Part shown: positions 25,373 through 34,372 of the stretch, piece after piece | How positions within the stretch are numbered: the stretch's first letter is position 1 | Layout of the letters: each line of letters starts with the position of its first letter | Source: Clostridia bacterium | GTDB taxonomy: Bacteria; Bacillota; Clostridia; Christensenellales; Aristaeellaceae | Reading direction: 5' to 3' | Length of the DNA stretch: 64,000 bases | Assembly (NCBI GenBank): GCA_017447185.1 | Contig: JAFSOC010000015.1 | Location: forward strand, 372,672 to 436,671 | Program-made: the position numbers and the translations under genes | Notes under the pieces: generated by a model | Database searches by the model: none | What the model saw: only the letters and a program-made list of their open reading frames with translations | What the model was told of the DNA's origin: nothing

Positions 25373-27679
25373 TTATCGTTTCTGCTGTTTTTTCGCGGTT
25401 CGTTTTCCAATGGCAAAGAACCTCCTTATAAGGTGGCGCAAACGTGCACCCTTTGAGATTTCTCCGCGTAAAAGCATCGCTGTATCCCGCATCAATCCTG
25501 TATCCGACTCCAGCGGATGACTCCTGGAATACCGCATCAGGCACAGGCATTCTGCCGCCGGGGTAACGCTTTCAGTAAACAAGGCTGTTTTGTCCACCCG
25601 ATGGGCGAAAGCCATGACTGTTTCTCCGTTCCGGCGTTCGAGTTTTTCAGCCCGGAGGAGAGAGATGACTTCATCCGTCCACAGATCGAATTTTCTTTCT
25701 TCAGTTTTTGCCCGTTTTTCAAGAAATGCAGGTGAAATCATCAAAAGCCGTAGGCCACACAATATCAGAAGCGCAGCCGCAAGGAGCAGCCACCACGGGA
25801 ACGATGAATCGATTCTCCTATTTTGGTCAGGAGATTTTTCGGGTTCTTCCGGTTGCTCCGGTTCATCAGAAGGCTGCTCAGATGGGTTTTCCTCCGGTTC
25901 AGGTGTCGCGCCAAGGTCATGTGGGGTCTCGGACGGTTCCGGTTCTTTCGGGCTGGATATTGGGTTTTCAGAAGGTTCCGGTGTGTGGTTCTCGGTTGGT
26001 TCCGGTGTAGGCGCAGGGGGCGGTGTGCTCTGTTTCCCGCTGTTATTCCCGGATCCGGAAGAATGGCCTCCGGGTGTTGCATCAAATGTCAGCCATCCGA
26101 ATCCGGAAAAATAGACTTCGGTCCAGGCGTGGGCATTCATGCCGGTAACCAACGCTTCTCCGTTTTCGTTCGGCTCAGCCAGATAGCCTTCCACATAGCG
26201 CGCAGGCAGTCCTGCCATTCTGCAGAGTACCGTCATCGCGGAGGCAAAGTAAGTGCAATAGCCTTCTTTTGTTTCAAGCAGGAAAGAAGTAACAAAGTCT
26301 ATATTTTCCGGATGTTCGCCTACATCAAGCGTATATCGGAAGTTTCTGCGCAGGTAATTTTGCAGCGCAATGGCTTTCTCATAAGGCGTCTCCGCAAAAG
26401 CAGTTACCTCAGCAGCAATATCCCGAACCGGCTGTTCAAGATGGGCCGGCAGCTCCGTATATATGTTCCGGATGCTTTCCCACCGGGAATCTCCAAGTGT
26501 TGCACAGATCTCTGTCAGCGTACCGATGCCGGGATCCAAAGACGTATAAAGAGGTGCTGACACTTCCCAGGTATCTCCTGCCTGCAGGTTACGGGTTATA
26601 AATATCTCTGACGAATTGGAAAAATACGGTACCGTTTCACCGCCCGGATTCAGTTCACGTACTCGTTGCGGAACAAACAGTGTGGATGCGCTGTCCGTAA
26701 GCATCCGAACAGATACTGTTGCAGTTTCACTGAGAGAATTCTGTACAGAAGCGGGTGGCAGTGTTTCATCAAAAAGTTCAGACCGGATGGAAATCGTCCT
26801 GCGGGATTGCCAAAGATATCTTCTTCCGCCGGTCGTGTTCTGCCATCCGTGTCCGTTGTATCGGTTATACACCGTGCCGCGCAGATAAACAGTCCTCGGC
26901 GTGGAAACCTGCATTACAGGAGTATCGGAAGGATTTGGTTTCCCTCCAAGCTGATCCGCTCCCTGCGGAGAGAATCCGACAGAGTAAAGGGAAAACACAT
27001 CGCGTGCTTCTGTAAAAAAAAGGCGGTCCAGAACAGATTGACGAATTTCATCCGCCTTGTCGCGAATGGGATTTTCACGCGGTGTAATTCCGGAAAGAAG
27101 AAATGCAAGCGCCACAAGTCCGGCAGCCCACGGGAGTACACGGAATACAGGAGTGTCTTCGTGCCGGTAAGACAACAGCAGTGTCAGAACCGCTGCCAGT
27201 GCCGGCAGGAGCCATGCCAGCAGTTCCATGGAATCTGTAAGCCAGACAACCATGAGAACTGCCGTACACAGCATACATGCGGGAATACAGGTAGCTTTCC
27301 GCAGGGCAGAGAAGCAGCAAAGTACTGTCATACCGGCGGCAATCAGAATGGACAGTTGCTCAGCTGCCAGTGGGACCGCTGTATGTATCCCCTTCATCCG
27401 AAGACTTACAGCAATTCCGGCATCTGAAAGGATCTGCGCTCCATTTCCGGCGAAGATCCAGAAGATCAGTCCGGCCGCAGCTGCAAAAACACCTGCCCAG
27501 GCTGAAATCCGATGCAGGGATGCAAGTTCAAACACCACCACAGCCGCGGCGATCACATAAAGCATGCGGGGAGAAATCAGCGTCTCGTCCAGTGAACCGG
27601 CCAGTGCCATACTGAGGCCGACAGAAAGGAGTAAAGCCAGCACAGCATGCCGGATCCGTTCCTTCCATTTTTCCGCCAT
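25373..27679 (-). CDS. TgpA-like membrane transglutaminase with C-terminal DUF4129-type tail
   Basis: A 768-residue membrane protein. Six or seven N-terminal helices (to about 200) are followed by an outer transglutaminase domain with the Cys-His-Asp triad in EGYCTYFASA (Cys near 471), GMNAHAWTEVYF and LTFDATPG. A Pro/Glu/Ser linker (about 545-615), one more helix (about 625-645) and a cytoplasmic tail follow. This is the TgpA partner of MoxR/DUF58 clusters. Whether it is a protease, transglutaminase or peptide-processing enzyme is not known. GGAGG precedes the ATG; the DUF58 gene ends 35 bases upstream. Confidence 0.88.
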   Translation of the reverse strand: MAEKWKERIRHAVLALLLSVGLSMALAGSLDETLISPRMLYVIAAAVVVFELASLHRISAWAGVFAAAAGLIFWIFAGNGAQILSDAGIAVSLRMKGIHTAVPLAAEQLSILIAAGMTVLCCFSALRKATCIPACMLCTAVLMVVWLTDSMELLAWLLPALAAVLTLLLSYRHEDTPVFRVLPWAAGLVALAFLLSGITPRENPIRDKADEIRQSVLDRLFFTEARDVFSLYSVGFSPQGADQLGGKPNPSDTPVMQVSTPRTVYLRGTVYNRYNGHGWQNTTGGRRYLWQSRRTISIRSELFDETLPPASVQNSLSETATVSVRMLTDSASTLFVPQRVRELNPGGETVPYFSNSSEIFITRNLQAGDTWEVSAPLYTSLDPGIGTLTEICATLGDSRWESIRNIYTELPAHLEQPVRDIAAEVTAFAETPYEKAIALQNYLRRNFRYTLDVGEHPENIDFVTSFLLETKEGYCTYFASAMTVLCRMAGLPARYVEGYLAEPNENGEALVTGMNAHAWTEVYFSGFGWLTFDATPGGHSSGSGNNSGKQSTPPPAPTPEPTENHTPEPSENPISSPKEPEPSETPHDLGATPEPEENPSEQPSDEPEQPEEPEKSPDQNRRIDSSFPWWLLLAAALLILCGLRLLMISPAFLEKRAKTEERKFDLWTDEVISLLRAEKLERRNGETVMAFAHRVDKTALFTESVTPAAECLCLMRYSRSHPLESDTGLMRDTAMLLRGEISKGARLRHLIRRFFAIGKRTAKKQQKR

Positions 27680-27714
27680 TTTCTCCCTCCTCTCTCAGGT
27701 TTATGTTTTTTCGT

Positions 27715-28872
27715 TTATGTACTGATTTCCGGTTTGACATATGCCACATCCACTCCTGCATGCCGCAGTCTTCCAATCAGTGGCATAATCTCCGGGTCAT
27801 CCGGAACAAATGTAATCAGGTACAGCCGCAGATTCGGCCCCATACGGTGCATCCGAATCATCATCTCTACAATAGTGCCGTTCAGTCTCGCGGTGATAAT
27901 AGCAATACAGCCGACTTTTCCCAGACGACGGCTTTCCATCATCAACGCCTGTTCAAACCTGTCGGTCGATGAAAAATCAAGCCTTGTCAGCGCATCAAAA
28001 GCAATCGGAACTCCCATCCGATCATCCAGATCCACTGGATTTCTTCCGGATAAGGGCATGCGAACAGTATGTTCTGTTTTTGCCTGATCTGAAAAAAGTG
28101 AAGCCGCAGTCTCCAGCAGCGCGTCCCGCAGGTCTGCTTCCGCTTCAGAATGTCCCAGCGCCGGTGGCTGGGAACAGTCCATCAGGATCAGAACTTCCTG
28201 CAGCACAGGCTCTTCATATTTTCTCACCATCAGTTCACCCTTACGCAGGGACAGCTTCCAGTGAATTTTCTTCATGGCGTCACCCGGCTGATAGGAACGG
28301 GTGTCTGAAGGAGCATTCAGGTCTTCTGTAGCTCTGGACATCATTTCACTGCCCGGATCTCCCGGAGCCATAGTCAGCGGTTCCGTTTCAAAAATCTGCG
28401 GAAGCACCGTGAGTGAACACTGTGTATCGGCAGGAACGATTTTTCGTTGGAAAATACCAAGAAGATCTTCAACTGTACAGGATCGGATACCGGATGAAAA
28501 TATACCCACATGGGATGCATGCATGGACATCCGAAGAGATTGTGCACGGCCCGGCAGGTTTTTCAGACGGATTTCACGCCGTCCTTCGCCAGTCGTTGTA
28601 CCAAGCTCCAGCAAAACAGGAGCAATGGGTATCCAGCCCCTGTGCTGTACTCGCAGCAGGATGAAAACATCGTCTCCGCGATAAACCGTGTCCTCAGATG
28701 TTTCAGAGGAAACATGCATTGTCGCAGATGCCCACATAACCCCTGCCAGGCACATCGTGACAGTCAGGACTGTAAGGAACGCCAGCAAAAAAAGCAATGG
28801 GCTTCCTGTTGACAGCGCTGCGGTCATCAGGCACAGGAACACCGCGGCGGGAATCGTCAGGTGTACTTTCAT
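27715..28872 (-). CDS. DUF58 family protein (MoxR-associated, vWA-like)
   Basis: A 385-residue protein with two N-terminal helices (about 5-45) and a cytoplasmic region ending in the DUF58 signature: SYQPGDAMKKIHWKLSLRKG, then MVRKYEEP and ILMDCSQPP. DUF58 resembles a von Willebrand A fold and is thought to act with MoxR ATPases in maturation of envelope proteins. The ATG overlaps the moxR stop by 4 bases (ATGA) and has no clear Shine-Dalgarno, so its translation depends on moxR. Confidence 0.9.
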   Translation of the reverse strand: MKVHLTIPAAVFLCLMTAALSTGSPLLFLLAFLTVLTVTMCLAGVMWASATMHVSSETSEDTVYRGDDVFILLRVQHRGWIPIAPVLLELGTTTGEGRREIRLKNLPGRAQSLRMSMHASHVGIFSSGIRSCTVEDLLGIFQRKIVPADTQCSLTVLPQIFETEPLTMAPGDPGSEMMSRATEDLNAPSDTRSYQPGDAMKKIHWKLSLRKGELMVRKYEEPVLQEVLILMDCSQPPALGHSEAEADLRDALLETAASLFSDQAKTEHTVRMPLSGRNPVDLDDRMGVPIAFDALTRLDFSSTDRFEQALMMESRRLGKVGCIAIITARLNGTIVEMMIRMHRMGPNLRLYLITFVPDDPEIMPLIGRLRHAGVDVAYVKPEIST

Positions 28873-29813
28873 AATTTTACAGGAACAGGTGTTGTCTGCA
28901 GGATCTTCAGCAGAATCTGTTCCGCCTGAACGCCTTTCATTTTAGCTTCCGGTGAGAGTACCATCCGGTGGCTTAGAACAGGCAGGAACATATGCTGTAC
29001 ATCCTCCGGAAGCACAAAATCGCGTTCATCCAGAAGCGCACAGGCCTGACCCCCGCGGATCAGTGCAATTGCAGCACGGGTGGATGCGCCAAGCGTAAAG
29101 GACGGATCCTTCCGCGTAGCTGCCGCCAATGTGGCCACATAGGCGCGGACTTCCGGTGAACAGTAAACCTGTGTCACCTGATCCTGCATCTTCAGGATGT
29201 CCTGCGCTGAGCAGACAGGTTCAATGGTTTCCATCGGAACAACAGTGCCGGAGTATCGCTCCAGCACATCCATTTCCTGTTCCACCGTCGGATATCCGAT
29301 AGAGATACGAAGGAAAAAACGGTCCACCTGGGCTTCAGGCAGAGGATATGTTCCGACAAATTCTCCCGGATTCTGTGTGGCAAGCACTATAAATGGCTGC
29401 GGAAGCGGATGGGTGATACCGTCCACGGTAACCTGGTGTTCCTCCATGACTTCCAGAAGCGCAGACTGTGTCTTTGGACTCGTACGGTTGATTTCGTCCG
29501 CAAGAACAATCTGGCTCATAACAGATCCTTCTCTATATTCCATTTCACCTGTTTTAAAATTCACAAGGGTAAAACCTGTCACGTCGGATGGCATCAGGTC
29601 GGGAGTAAACTGGATCCGCCGAAAAGAGCAGTCCAGGGACCTTGCCAATGCGCTGGCCAGGGTTGTTTTACCCACACCGGGAACATCCTCTATCAGGACA
29701 TGCCCTTTGCAAAGCAAAGCAATCAGCGCGTATTCAACCGCTTCTTCCTTGCCCACAACGGCCTTCCCGATGTTTCGCTGAAGAGATAAAATCATCTGCC
29801 CCGGATGAAGCAT
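28869..29813 (-). CDS. MoxR-family AAA+ ATPase
   Basis: A 314-residue cytoplasmic AAA+ chaperone-like ATPase. Walker A is GVGKTT (46-51), Walker B ends VLADEINR, and the sensor region has ATQNPGEFVGTYPLPEAQVDRF. Its downstream partners are the DUF58 and transglutaminase genes, the standard three-gene module. AGGAGG lies 8 bases before the ATG. Substrate unknown. Confidence 0.93.
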   Translation of the reverse strand: MLHPGQMILSLQRNIGKAVVGKEEAVEYALIALLCKGHVLIEDVPGVGKTTLASALARSLDCSFRRIQFTPDLMPSDVTGFTLVNFKTGEMEYREGSVMSQIVLADEINRTSPKTQSALLEVMEEHQVTVDGITHPLPQPFIVLATQNPGEFVGTYPLPEAQVDRFFLRISIGYPTVEQEMDVLERYSGTVVPMETIEPVCSAQDILKMQDQVTQVYCSPEVRAYVATLAAATRKDPSFTLGASTRAAIALIRGGQACALLDERDFVLPEDVQHMFLPVLSHRMVLSPEAKMKGVQAEQILLKILQTTPVPVKL

Positions 29814-29850
29814 TTTGAAATCCTCCTGTTCTCACTGTTGACCACTATAT

Positions 29851-29879
29851 ATTATATCTTTAATTGAAGAAAACCGCAA
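29851..29879 (-). promoter_or_regulatory. Candidate promoter of the moxR cluster
   Basis: Minus-strand -10 TATAAT (29851-29856), 17-base spacer, -35 TTGCGG (29874-29879). It overlaps the oppositely directed birA promoter, so the two may compete. Confidence 0.55.
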
Positions 29880-29892
29880 GCTGTGGTATGAT
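29864..29892 (+). promoter_or_regulatory. Promoter of the birA-acpS-GDPD operon
   Basis: Plus-strand -35 TTGAAG (29864-29869), 17-base spacer, -10 TATGAT (29887-29892) with a TGG extended element. It overlaps the moxR promoter head to head. Confidence 0.65.
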
Positions 29893-29945
29893 AGCCAGAG
29901 ATAAGCCACGTAATACTGTGGAAATGAAATAACGGGGGTGTTTTC

Positions 29946-30686
29946 GTGCAGTGGGAGATCCGCAGGACGGAGGAAACCGGTTCCACCAACGAGGATGCTC
30001 TTTTGCTGGGCCGGTCAGGTGCTCCCGCCGGAACTGTATGTGTCGCAGAACGACAGCTCCGCGGCCGCGGCCGTATGGACCGTTCCTGGTTCTCGCCTTC
30101 CGGTGTCGGACTGTACTGCAGCGTTCTGCTCCGTCCTTCCCTGGCACCGGATGACGCGGGACTTCTTTCCTTTTGCGCTGCCCTGTCCATGGTGGATACC
30201 ATCCGTTCCTTCGGACTGGAAGCATCCGTTAAATGGCCAAATGATATCGTCTTTGACGGACGTAAACTCTGCGGTATTCTTTCCGTCTGCGATCTTGATT
30301 CTTCAACGCTTCGTTTTGCGGTTATCGGAAGCGGCCTGAACCTGCTTCCAGGATCTTATCCGGATGAATTGCAGAACCGCGCTGCCTGCCTGGCAGATTT
30401 TGGCTTCCGTCCGGACAGGGAAATTCTTCTCCGCCGCTATCTGGATTCACTGGATGATATTGTTTCCATTCTGGAAAAGGATGGTTTTCATCCACTCCGT
30501 TATCGTCTGGAGGAAGTATCTGTTCAGCTTTCCCGCCCGGTACGTGTTTCCGGCGGACAGCAGGCGGAAGGTATAGCGGAAGGCATTGGGGATCATGGCG
30601 AACTGCTTCTCCGCCTGGAGGATGGTTCATTGCTTCCCGTCACTTGCGGAGATGTATCAGTCAGGGGTGTGAATGGCTATGTGTAA
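29946..30686 (+). CDS. birA: Biotin--[acetyl-CoA-carboxylase] ligase, no DNA-binding domain
   Basis: Activates biotin to biotinyl-AMP and attaches it to carboxylase carrier proteins. The family motifs are TGSTNEDA, GRGRMDRSW, LYCSVLLRP and KWPNDIVFDGRKLCGIL. At 246 residues it lacks the winged-helix N-terminus of regulatory BirA, so it should not repress biotin genes itself. The start is a GTG with GGGGGTG 5 bases upstream. It overlaps acpS by 14 bases; both serve the carrier-protein side of fatty acid synthesis. Confidence 0.93.
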   Translation: MQWEIRRTEETGSTNEDALLLGRSGAPAGTVCVAERQLRGRGRMDRSWFSPSGVGLYCSVLLRPSLAPDDAGLLSFCAALSMVDTIRSFGLEASVKWPNDIVFDGRKLCGILSVCDLDSSTLRFAVIGSGLNLLPGSYPDELQNRAACLADFGFRPDREILLRRYLDSLDDIVSILEKDGFHPLRYRLEEVSVQLSRPVRVSGGQQAEGIAEGIGDHGELLLRLEDGSLLPVTCGDVSVRGVNGYV

Positions 30687-31059
30687 AGGTCTTGGGCTTG
30701 ATCTGTGTGAAATTGCCCGTATGGAAAAGCTCCTCGAAAACGATCGTTTCCTCTGCCGGTTTTTTACCCCGGAGGAAGCTTCCTATGTCCGGTCCCGTGG
30801 TGCCGGAGCCACTGCTTCGCTGGCTGGTCTTTTCGCGGCACGGGAAGCTCTTGGCAAAGCCCTCGGCAGCGGAATTGATTTTGACCTGAAGGAGGCTGAA
30901 GTCTGTCACACAGAAGCCGGAGCCCCCTTCTTCCGTTTCTCCGGCAGGCTGAAGGAACGTCTTGGAAACGATCATGTTTTCCTTTCCATTTCCCATGACG
31001 GCGGCATGGCTGCAGCCGTTTGTCTGATTGACTCTGATTCTTCTCCACGGAAGGAGTGA
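30673..31059 (+). CDS. acpS: Holo-[acyl-carrier-protein] synthase
   Basis: Transfers the phosphopantetheine arm of CoA to acyl carrier protein. The sequence has GLGLDLCEIARMEKL, the catalytic-site motif FAAREALGKALGSG and SISHDGGMAAA, and is 128 residues, the normal size. The start codon lies inside the end of birA; ATGs at 30673 and 30679 are both possible, with GGGGTG upstream better spaced for the second. The difference is two residues. Confidence 0.93.
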   Translation: MAMCKGLGLDLCEIARMEKLLENDRFLCRFFTPEEASYVRSRGAGATASLAGLFAAREALGKALGSGIDFDLKEAEVCHTEAGAPFFRFSGRLKERLGNDHVFLSISHDGGMAAAVCLIDSDSSPRKE

Positions 31060-31066
31060 AACATTG

Positions 31067-31798
31067 ATGGATACCCGTATCTTCGCTCATCGCGGCGCCT
31101 CTGGCTATGCACCCGAAAACACACTGGAAGCATTTGACCTTGCTGCCCGTATGGGGGCGCATGGAGTAGAACTGGATGTCCATATCTGTCGCAGCGGTGA
31201 ACTGGTTGTCGCCCATGATGAGACTGTGGACCGTGTAGCGGACGGAACCGGCATGATCCGTAATCTGTCCCTGTCTGAACTCAAATCCATGCGTTTCAAC
31301 CGTACACACCCGGAATATCCTGATGCCCGCCTTCCAATGCTTTCAGAGGTTTTTGAGCTTTTACGTCCCACCGGCCTGTCAGTGAATATTGAGCTGAAAA
31401 ACAGCATTGTTGATTATCCGGAACTGGAGCAAAAAGTACTTGAACTGGCTGCAAAGGAATTCGACCTCGGCCGCGTTCTGTTCTCCTCATTCAATCATCA
31501 CAGCATGCTCCGCATGAAGCAGCTGTACCCTTCCGTTCCCTGCGGGCTCCTTTATGAGGCTGTCCTGTTGAACCCATGGGAATATGCAAAAAAGCTGGGG
31601 ATGGATGCGATTCATCCACACTATTCCGAAGTCATTCTCACTTCGGGAGAATGCTCTTCCGCTCACGCAGCCGAAATACAGGTAAATACATGGACTGTGA
31701 ATTCTCCCGAAGCAATGGAAGCTGTGCTGCGGGAAGGCGTGGATATCCTGATCACAAATTATCCTGATCAGGCCCTGAACAAAGCAACGCGGGGCTGA
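31067..31798 (+). CDS. Glycerophosphodiester phosphodiesterase, cytoplasmic
   Basis: Hydrolyses glycerophosphodiesters to glycerol-3-phosphate and an alcohol. Starts MDTRIFAHRGASGYAPENT, the GDPD catalytic signature, followed by VELDVHICRSGELVVAHDET and NIELKN. It is 243 residues, without signal sequence, so it acts on internal substrates from lipid turnover. AAGGAG is 10 bases before the ATG at 31067; a longer frame from 31028 overlaps acpS and is less likely. The 3' end overlaps the convergent hydrolase gene by 31 bases. Confidence 0.92.
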   Translation: MDTRIFAHRGASGYAPENTLEAFDLAARMGAHGVELDVHICRSGELVVAHDETVDRVADGTGMIRNLSLSELKSMRFNRTHPEYPDARLPMLSEVFELLRPTGLSVNIELKNSIVDYPELEQKVLELAAKEFDLGRVLFSSFNHHSMLRMKQLYPSVPCGLLYEAVLLNPWEYAKKLGMDAIHPHYSEVILTSGECSSAHAAEIQVNTWTVNSPEAMEAVLREGVDILITNYPDQALNKATRG

Positions 31799-32412
31799 CA
31801 CTCCCGGTCCGCCTTCGTAATACGCAGTACTTCTATATCCCTGCGTATATCATTCTCCGGGATGCCCTCCAGGAATTCTTCCGGGCCGCAAATCGGCCAG
31901 TCTGCGTTATATATTGTTTTGTAGTGCATCGGAAGAGTAACTGCCGGCCGGAGCATCTCTGTAATTTCCCTTGCCTTTCTGCCATCAATCGTATAAAACC
32001 CGCCGACCGGGATCATCAGCACATCCGGTTGTGCAAGCTCCCGGATCTGTCCTTCATCCGGAAAGCATCCCAGATCTCCAAGATGAACAACCCGCAGTCC
32101 GTCTGCCTCCGTCAGAAACAGCAATGTTTCGCCGCGTTCTGATCCCTGTGTCTCGTCATGAAAGCTTCTCAGCGCCGTAATCCGGACATCTTTTGCCGCC
32201 GTATATATTCCCGGTTCTCTGATCGTAAGCGTCAGTCCCTCCAGATTGTCAACCGCATTATGATCATGATGTTCATGGGAAATCAGCGCGACATCCGCCC
32301 TGATTTTCTTTATCGGATATCCTGTTCCCGCGTCGTAAGGATCCATTACAATCCGCATCCCGCTCTCTGTTTCTATCAGGAATTCCGCATGTCCGATATG
32401 TCGGATAATCAT
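31768..32412 (-). CDS. UlaG-like metallo-beta-lactamase-fold hydrolase
   Basis: A 214-residue cytoplasmic hydrolase. The metal motif is SHEHHDHN, with HDE, HLGDLG and MHYKT supplying later ligands, as in the UPF0173/UlaG group. These bind two metals and commonly cleave phosphodiester or lactone bonds; the substrate here is unknown. GGAGGAGG lies upstream. The ATG overlaps the preceding unknown gene by 4 bases. Confidence 0.88.
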   Translation of the reverse strand: MIIRHIGHAEFLIETESGMRIVMDPYDAGTGYPIKKIRADVALISHEHHDHNAVDNLEGLTLTIREPGIYTAAKDVRITALRSFHDETQGSERGETLLFLTEADGLRVVHLGDLGCFPDEGQIRELAQPDVLMIPVGGFYTIDGRKAREITEMLRPAVTLPMHYKTIYNADWPICGPEEFLEGIPENDIRRDIEVLRITKADRECQPRVALFRA

Positions 32413-32897
32413 TGATTCTGTTCCTCCTCCTCCCCAAAAAATGTTACAGGCAGTCCAGGTAAATCAACTCCCTGCCGCAGAGCTTCAGCCCATTCCCGGT
32501 GCAGGATTGTGCATGTACGTTCATAAATATCCGGATTTTCTTCCCCGGCTTTGATCAGCATCCGTTTCTCACGGGTTCCATCTCTTTTGTGTTGTCCGGA
32601 ATGCCGGCGCAGAATACTCGCGCAGCATTTTGACTCCGGTCCGTAAGGACCACTGAATCCATTCTCGGGCGGTTCTGCCGGAATACGATCCAGCAGAATC
32701 CATCCTGCCTGAATTTCTGAACGCCATCCAATGTTTTCCGCCTTACGGACAAAAAGCATTACGTCTTTCTGCTCCGCTGCCATCGGAAGATCTGTCGCAT
32801 ACAGGAATTCTTCATTTTTGCATCGCCGGAGTATTGCCGGACGGACGGAATCCGTTCCGGCAAGGATTGTCATCAGTTCCTCCCTCAGCTTATTCAA
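32409..32897 (-). CDS. Protein of unknown function in the CapA-like operon
   Basis: A 162-residue protein I do not recognise, cytoplasmic by composition. It has ATDLPMAAEQKDVM and an internal Arg/Lys/His-rich segment (ILRRHSGQHKRDG). The start is a TTG at 32897 with GGAGG 9 bases upstream, overlapping the CapA-like gene by 8 bases; it overlaps the next gene by 4. Those overlaps support a real gene in a tight operon. Confidence 0.65.
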   Translation of the reverse strand: MNKLREELMTILAGTDSVRPAILRRCKNEEFLYATDLPMAAEQKDVMLFVRKAENIGWRSEIQAGWILLDRIPAEPPENGFSGPYGPESKCCASILRRHSGQHKRDGTREKRMLIKAGEENPDIYERTCTILHREWAEALRQGVDLPGLPVTFFGEEEEQNQ

Positions 32898-34173
32898 ATG
32901 ATCTTTCCTCCACAGGTGAACCTGCCATGGCGTTTTTTACAGTATCTGCTGCTTTTTTCATCATCTTCTGCTGTTCGGAATCCATTCCGTCAGGAACTGC
33001 TTCATCCGCCGCCAGGCAACGGTAGTAGAATCTGCTGTCCTGTTTGTATTTCCAGGTATACAACGGTATATATCGGTAATCGCTCAGTTCAGTACGCCCT
33101 TCTTCCGTCTTTACAGTAACCTGAAGAAACATGCCGGCGATCCTGCGTATATTGCTCCGGTCACCGCTCAGTACAGTACCAAGGCTCCATACACACAGCA
33201 CCTGCCGTCCTGTATGAGCAGCTGTCAGCATTTCTGCCCCGGAAACAATGCGGCTTCCATTCCCAATAATCAGGTCTGCCCCGGCGTCGGCGATTTTTTG
33301 TGCCAAAGCGTACATGGTTTTATCCGGCGCTTTCCCGGTCTTTCCCCAGTTCAGCAGAACAATGACAACTTCGCTTCCCTGTGACCTAACGGTATTTATA
33401 TCCGCTTCAATGATTTCAGCTTCTGCCGCCGGAATAAGCACCGAAGTCCCGTTTTTCCACATGTTTTTCCGCGTAGTGGAAGAAACTGTTCCTGTATACT
33501 GCAGGACGGCTGTCCGAATTCCGTTTATATTTGTTATCCTGTAGTGATCCTCTTCAATTGTCTCATAGATTCCAACCGGAGTAATGCCATGTTCAGTAAG
33601 AAGTTTTCGGGTAGTCTGAATACCGGCCTTTTCTTTTTCATAAGCCTTTGAAAAGCCGCATGCTGCCAAATTGAATCCTGCACCTTTCAGCATCGCCGCT
33701 GCTGCATTTGTTGCGATCACATCGGAAGATCTTCCGTCCTCACTGAGCAGGTTTTCAAGAAAAACAATATTCAGATCGGACTGCATTTCCCGTTTCAGCA
33801 GCGTCATGATGTCATAATAATCGTATTGTTTGACATCTGAATACCAGCTGTTTTTACGCACTTCCCCATCCAGCGCGACTGTACCGCCGGCTGTCAGTGT
33901 AAAACTTCTGACCGATTCATCCGGTTTTTCCGTTACGTTCGCAGCAGCAGGTCGCGCTGTCTTATCTGCGGATAAAACGACCGGAGTTTCCTTTTCTTTT
34001 ACATTGGTGTCCTTCAGATCAAGGACACCGGATTGTATCCGGCTCAGATCAATTCTTTTCCCGGAAGAGAGGCGCACCCACACAAAAGCTGTCACACCCA
34101 GAACAATCACAGCAGCTGCAAGTATCGCAACAGTCCCTGTGGATATTTTTCTTTTCCGGGATCCCCCCATCAT
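32890..34173 (-). CDS. CapA-like membrane-anchored protein with degraded metal motifs
   Basis: A 427-residue protein with one N-terminal helix (about 12-32) and an outer domain resembling CapA/PgsA metallophosphatase-like proteins: YDYYDIMTLLKREMQSDLNIVF, NLAACGFSKAYEKEKAGIQTT, VVIVLLNWGKTGKA and ADAGADLIIGNGS. Canonical CapA has a GD near the start, an N-L-E segment and an H-P-H after the ADLIIG strand. Here they read AGGTVAL, LENLL and GNGSRIV, so the usual metal-binding residues look lost. It may be a non-catalytic binder. GGAG precedes the tandem ATG. Confidence 0.75.
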   Translation of the reverse strand: MMGGSRKRKISTGTVAILAAAVIVLGVTAFVWVRLSSGKRIDLSRIQSGVLDLKDTNVKEKETPVVLSADKTARPAAANVTEKPDESVRSFTLTAGGTVALDGEVRKNSWYSDVKQYDYYDIMTLLKREMQSDLNIVFLENLLSEDGRSSDVIATNAAAAMLKGAGFNLAACGFSKAYEKEKAGIQTTRKLLTEHGITPVGIYETIEEDHYRITNINGIRTAVLQYTGTVSSTTRKNMWKNGTSVLIPAAEAEIIEADINTVRSQGSEVVIVLLNWGKTGKAPDKTMYALAQKIADAGADLIIGNGSRIVSGAEMLTAAHTGRQVLCVWSLGTVLSGDRSNIRRIAGMFLQVTVKTEEGRTELSDYRYIPLYTWKYKQDSRFYYRCLAADEAVPDGMDSEQQKMMKKAADTVKNAMAGSPVEERSFE

Positions 34174-34218
34174 CCACTGCTCCTCTCTTCAGATCCTTTT
34201 ACCGGACAACCTTACAAA

Positions 34219-34248
34219 GGCGCAGCCGGACAGAATACCGGCTGCGCC
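34219..34248 (-). terminator. Strong hairpin after the SH3 protein / small membrane protein genes
   Basis: GGCGCAGCCGG (34219-34229) pairs perfectly over 11 bases with CCGGCTGCGCC (34238-34248) around an 8-base loop. On the minus strand it is followed by TTTGT, a short U tract, so it probably reduces read-through into the CapA-like gene. Confidence 0.65.
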
Positions 34249-34261
34249 TGGAACAATTCCC

Positions 34262-34372
34262 TTACCGGATAATAATGGCAAGAACCACTGACAATGTCAT
34301 GACAGCTGCAATAATCAGCGCTCCGATCCGAATATAGCTTTTCTTTTTCTCCGCTTTACTCTTAGCCGTCAT
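34262..34372 (-). CDS. 36-residue single-helix membrane protein
   Basis: Translated from the ATG at 34372 this gives a basic head (MTAKSKAEKKKSYIR) and one membrane helix (IGALIIAAVMTLSVVLAIII). GAAGGAC lies 4 bases before the ATG, and the start overlaps the stop of the large SH3 gene by 11 bases, so it is coupled to it. The strong hairpin follows 14 bases later. It may associate with the membrane helix of the large protein; that is inference. Confidence 0.6.
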   Translation of the reverse strand: MTAKSKAEKKKSYIRIGALIIAAVMTLSVVLAIIIR

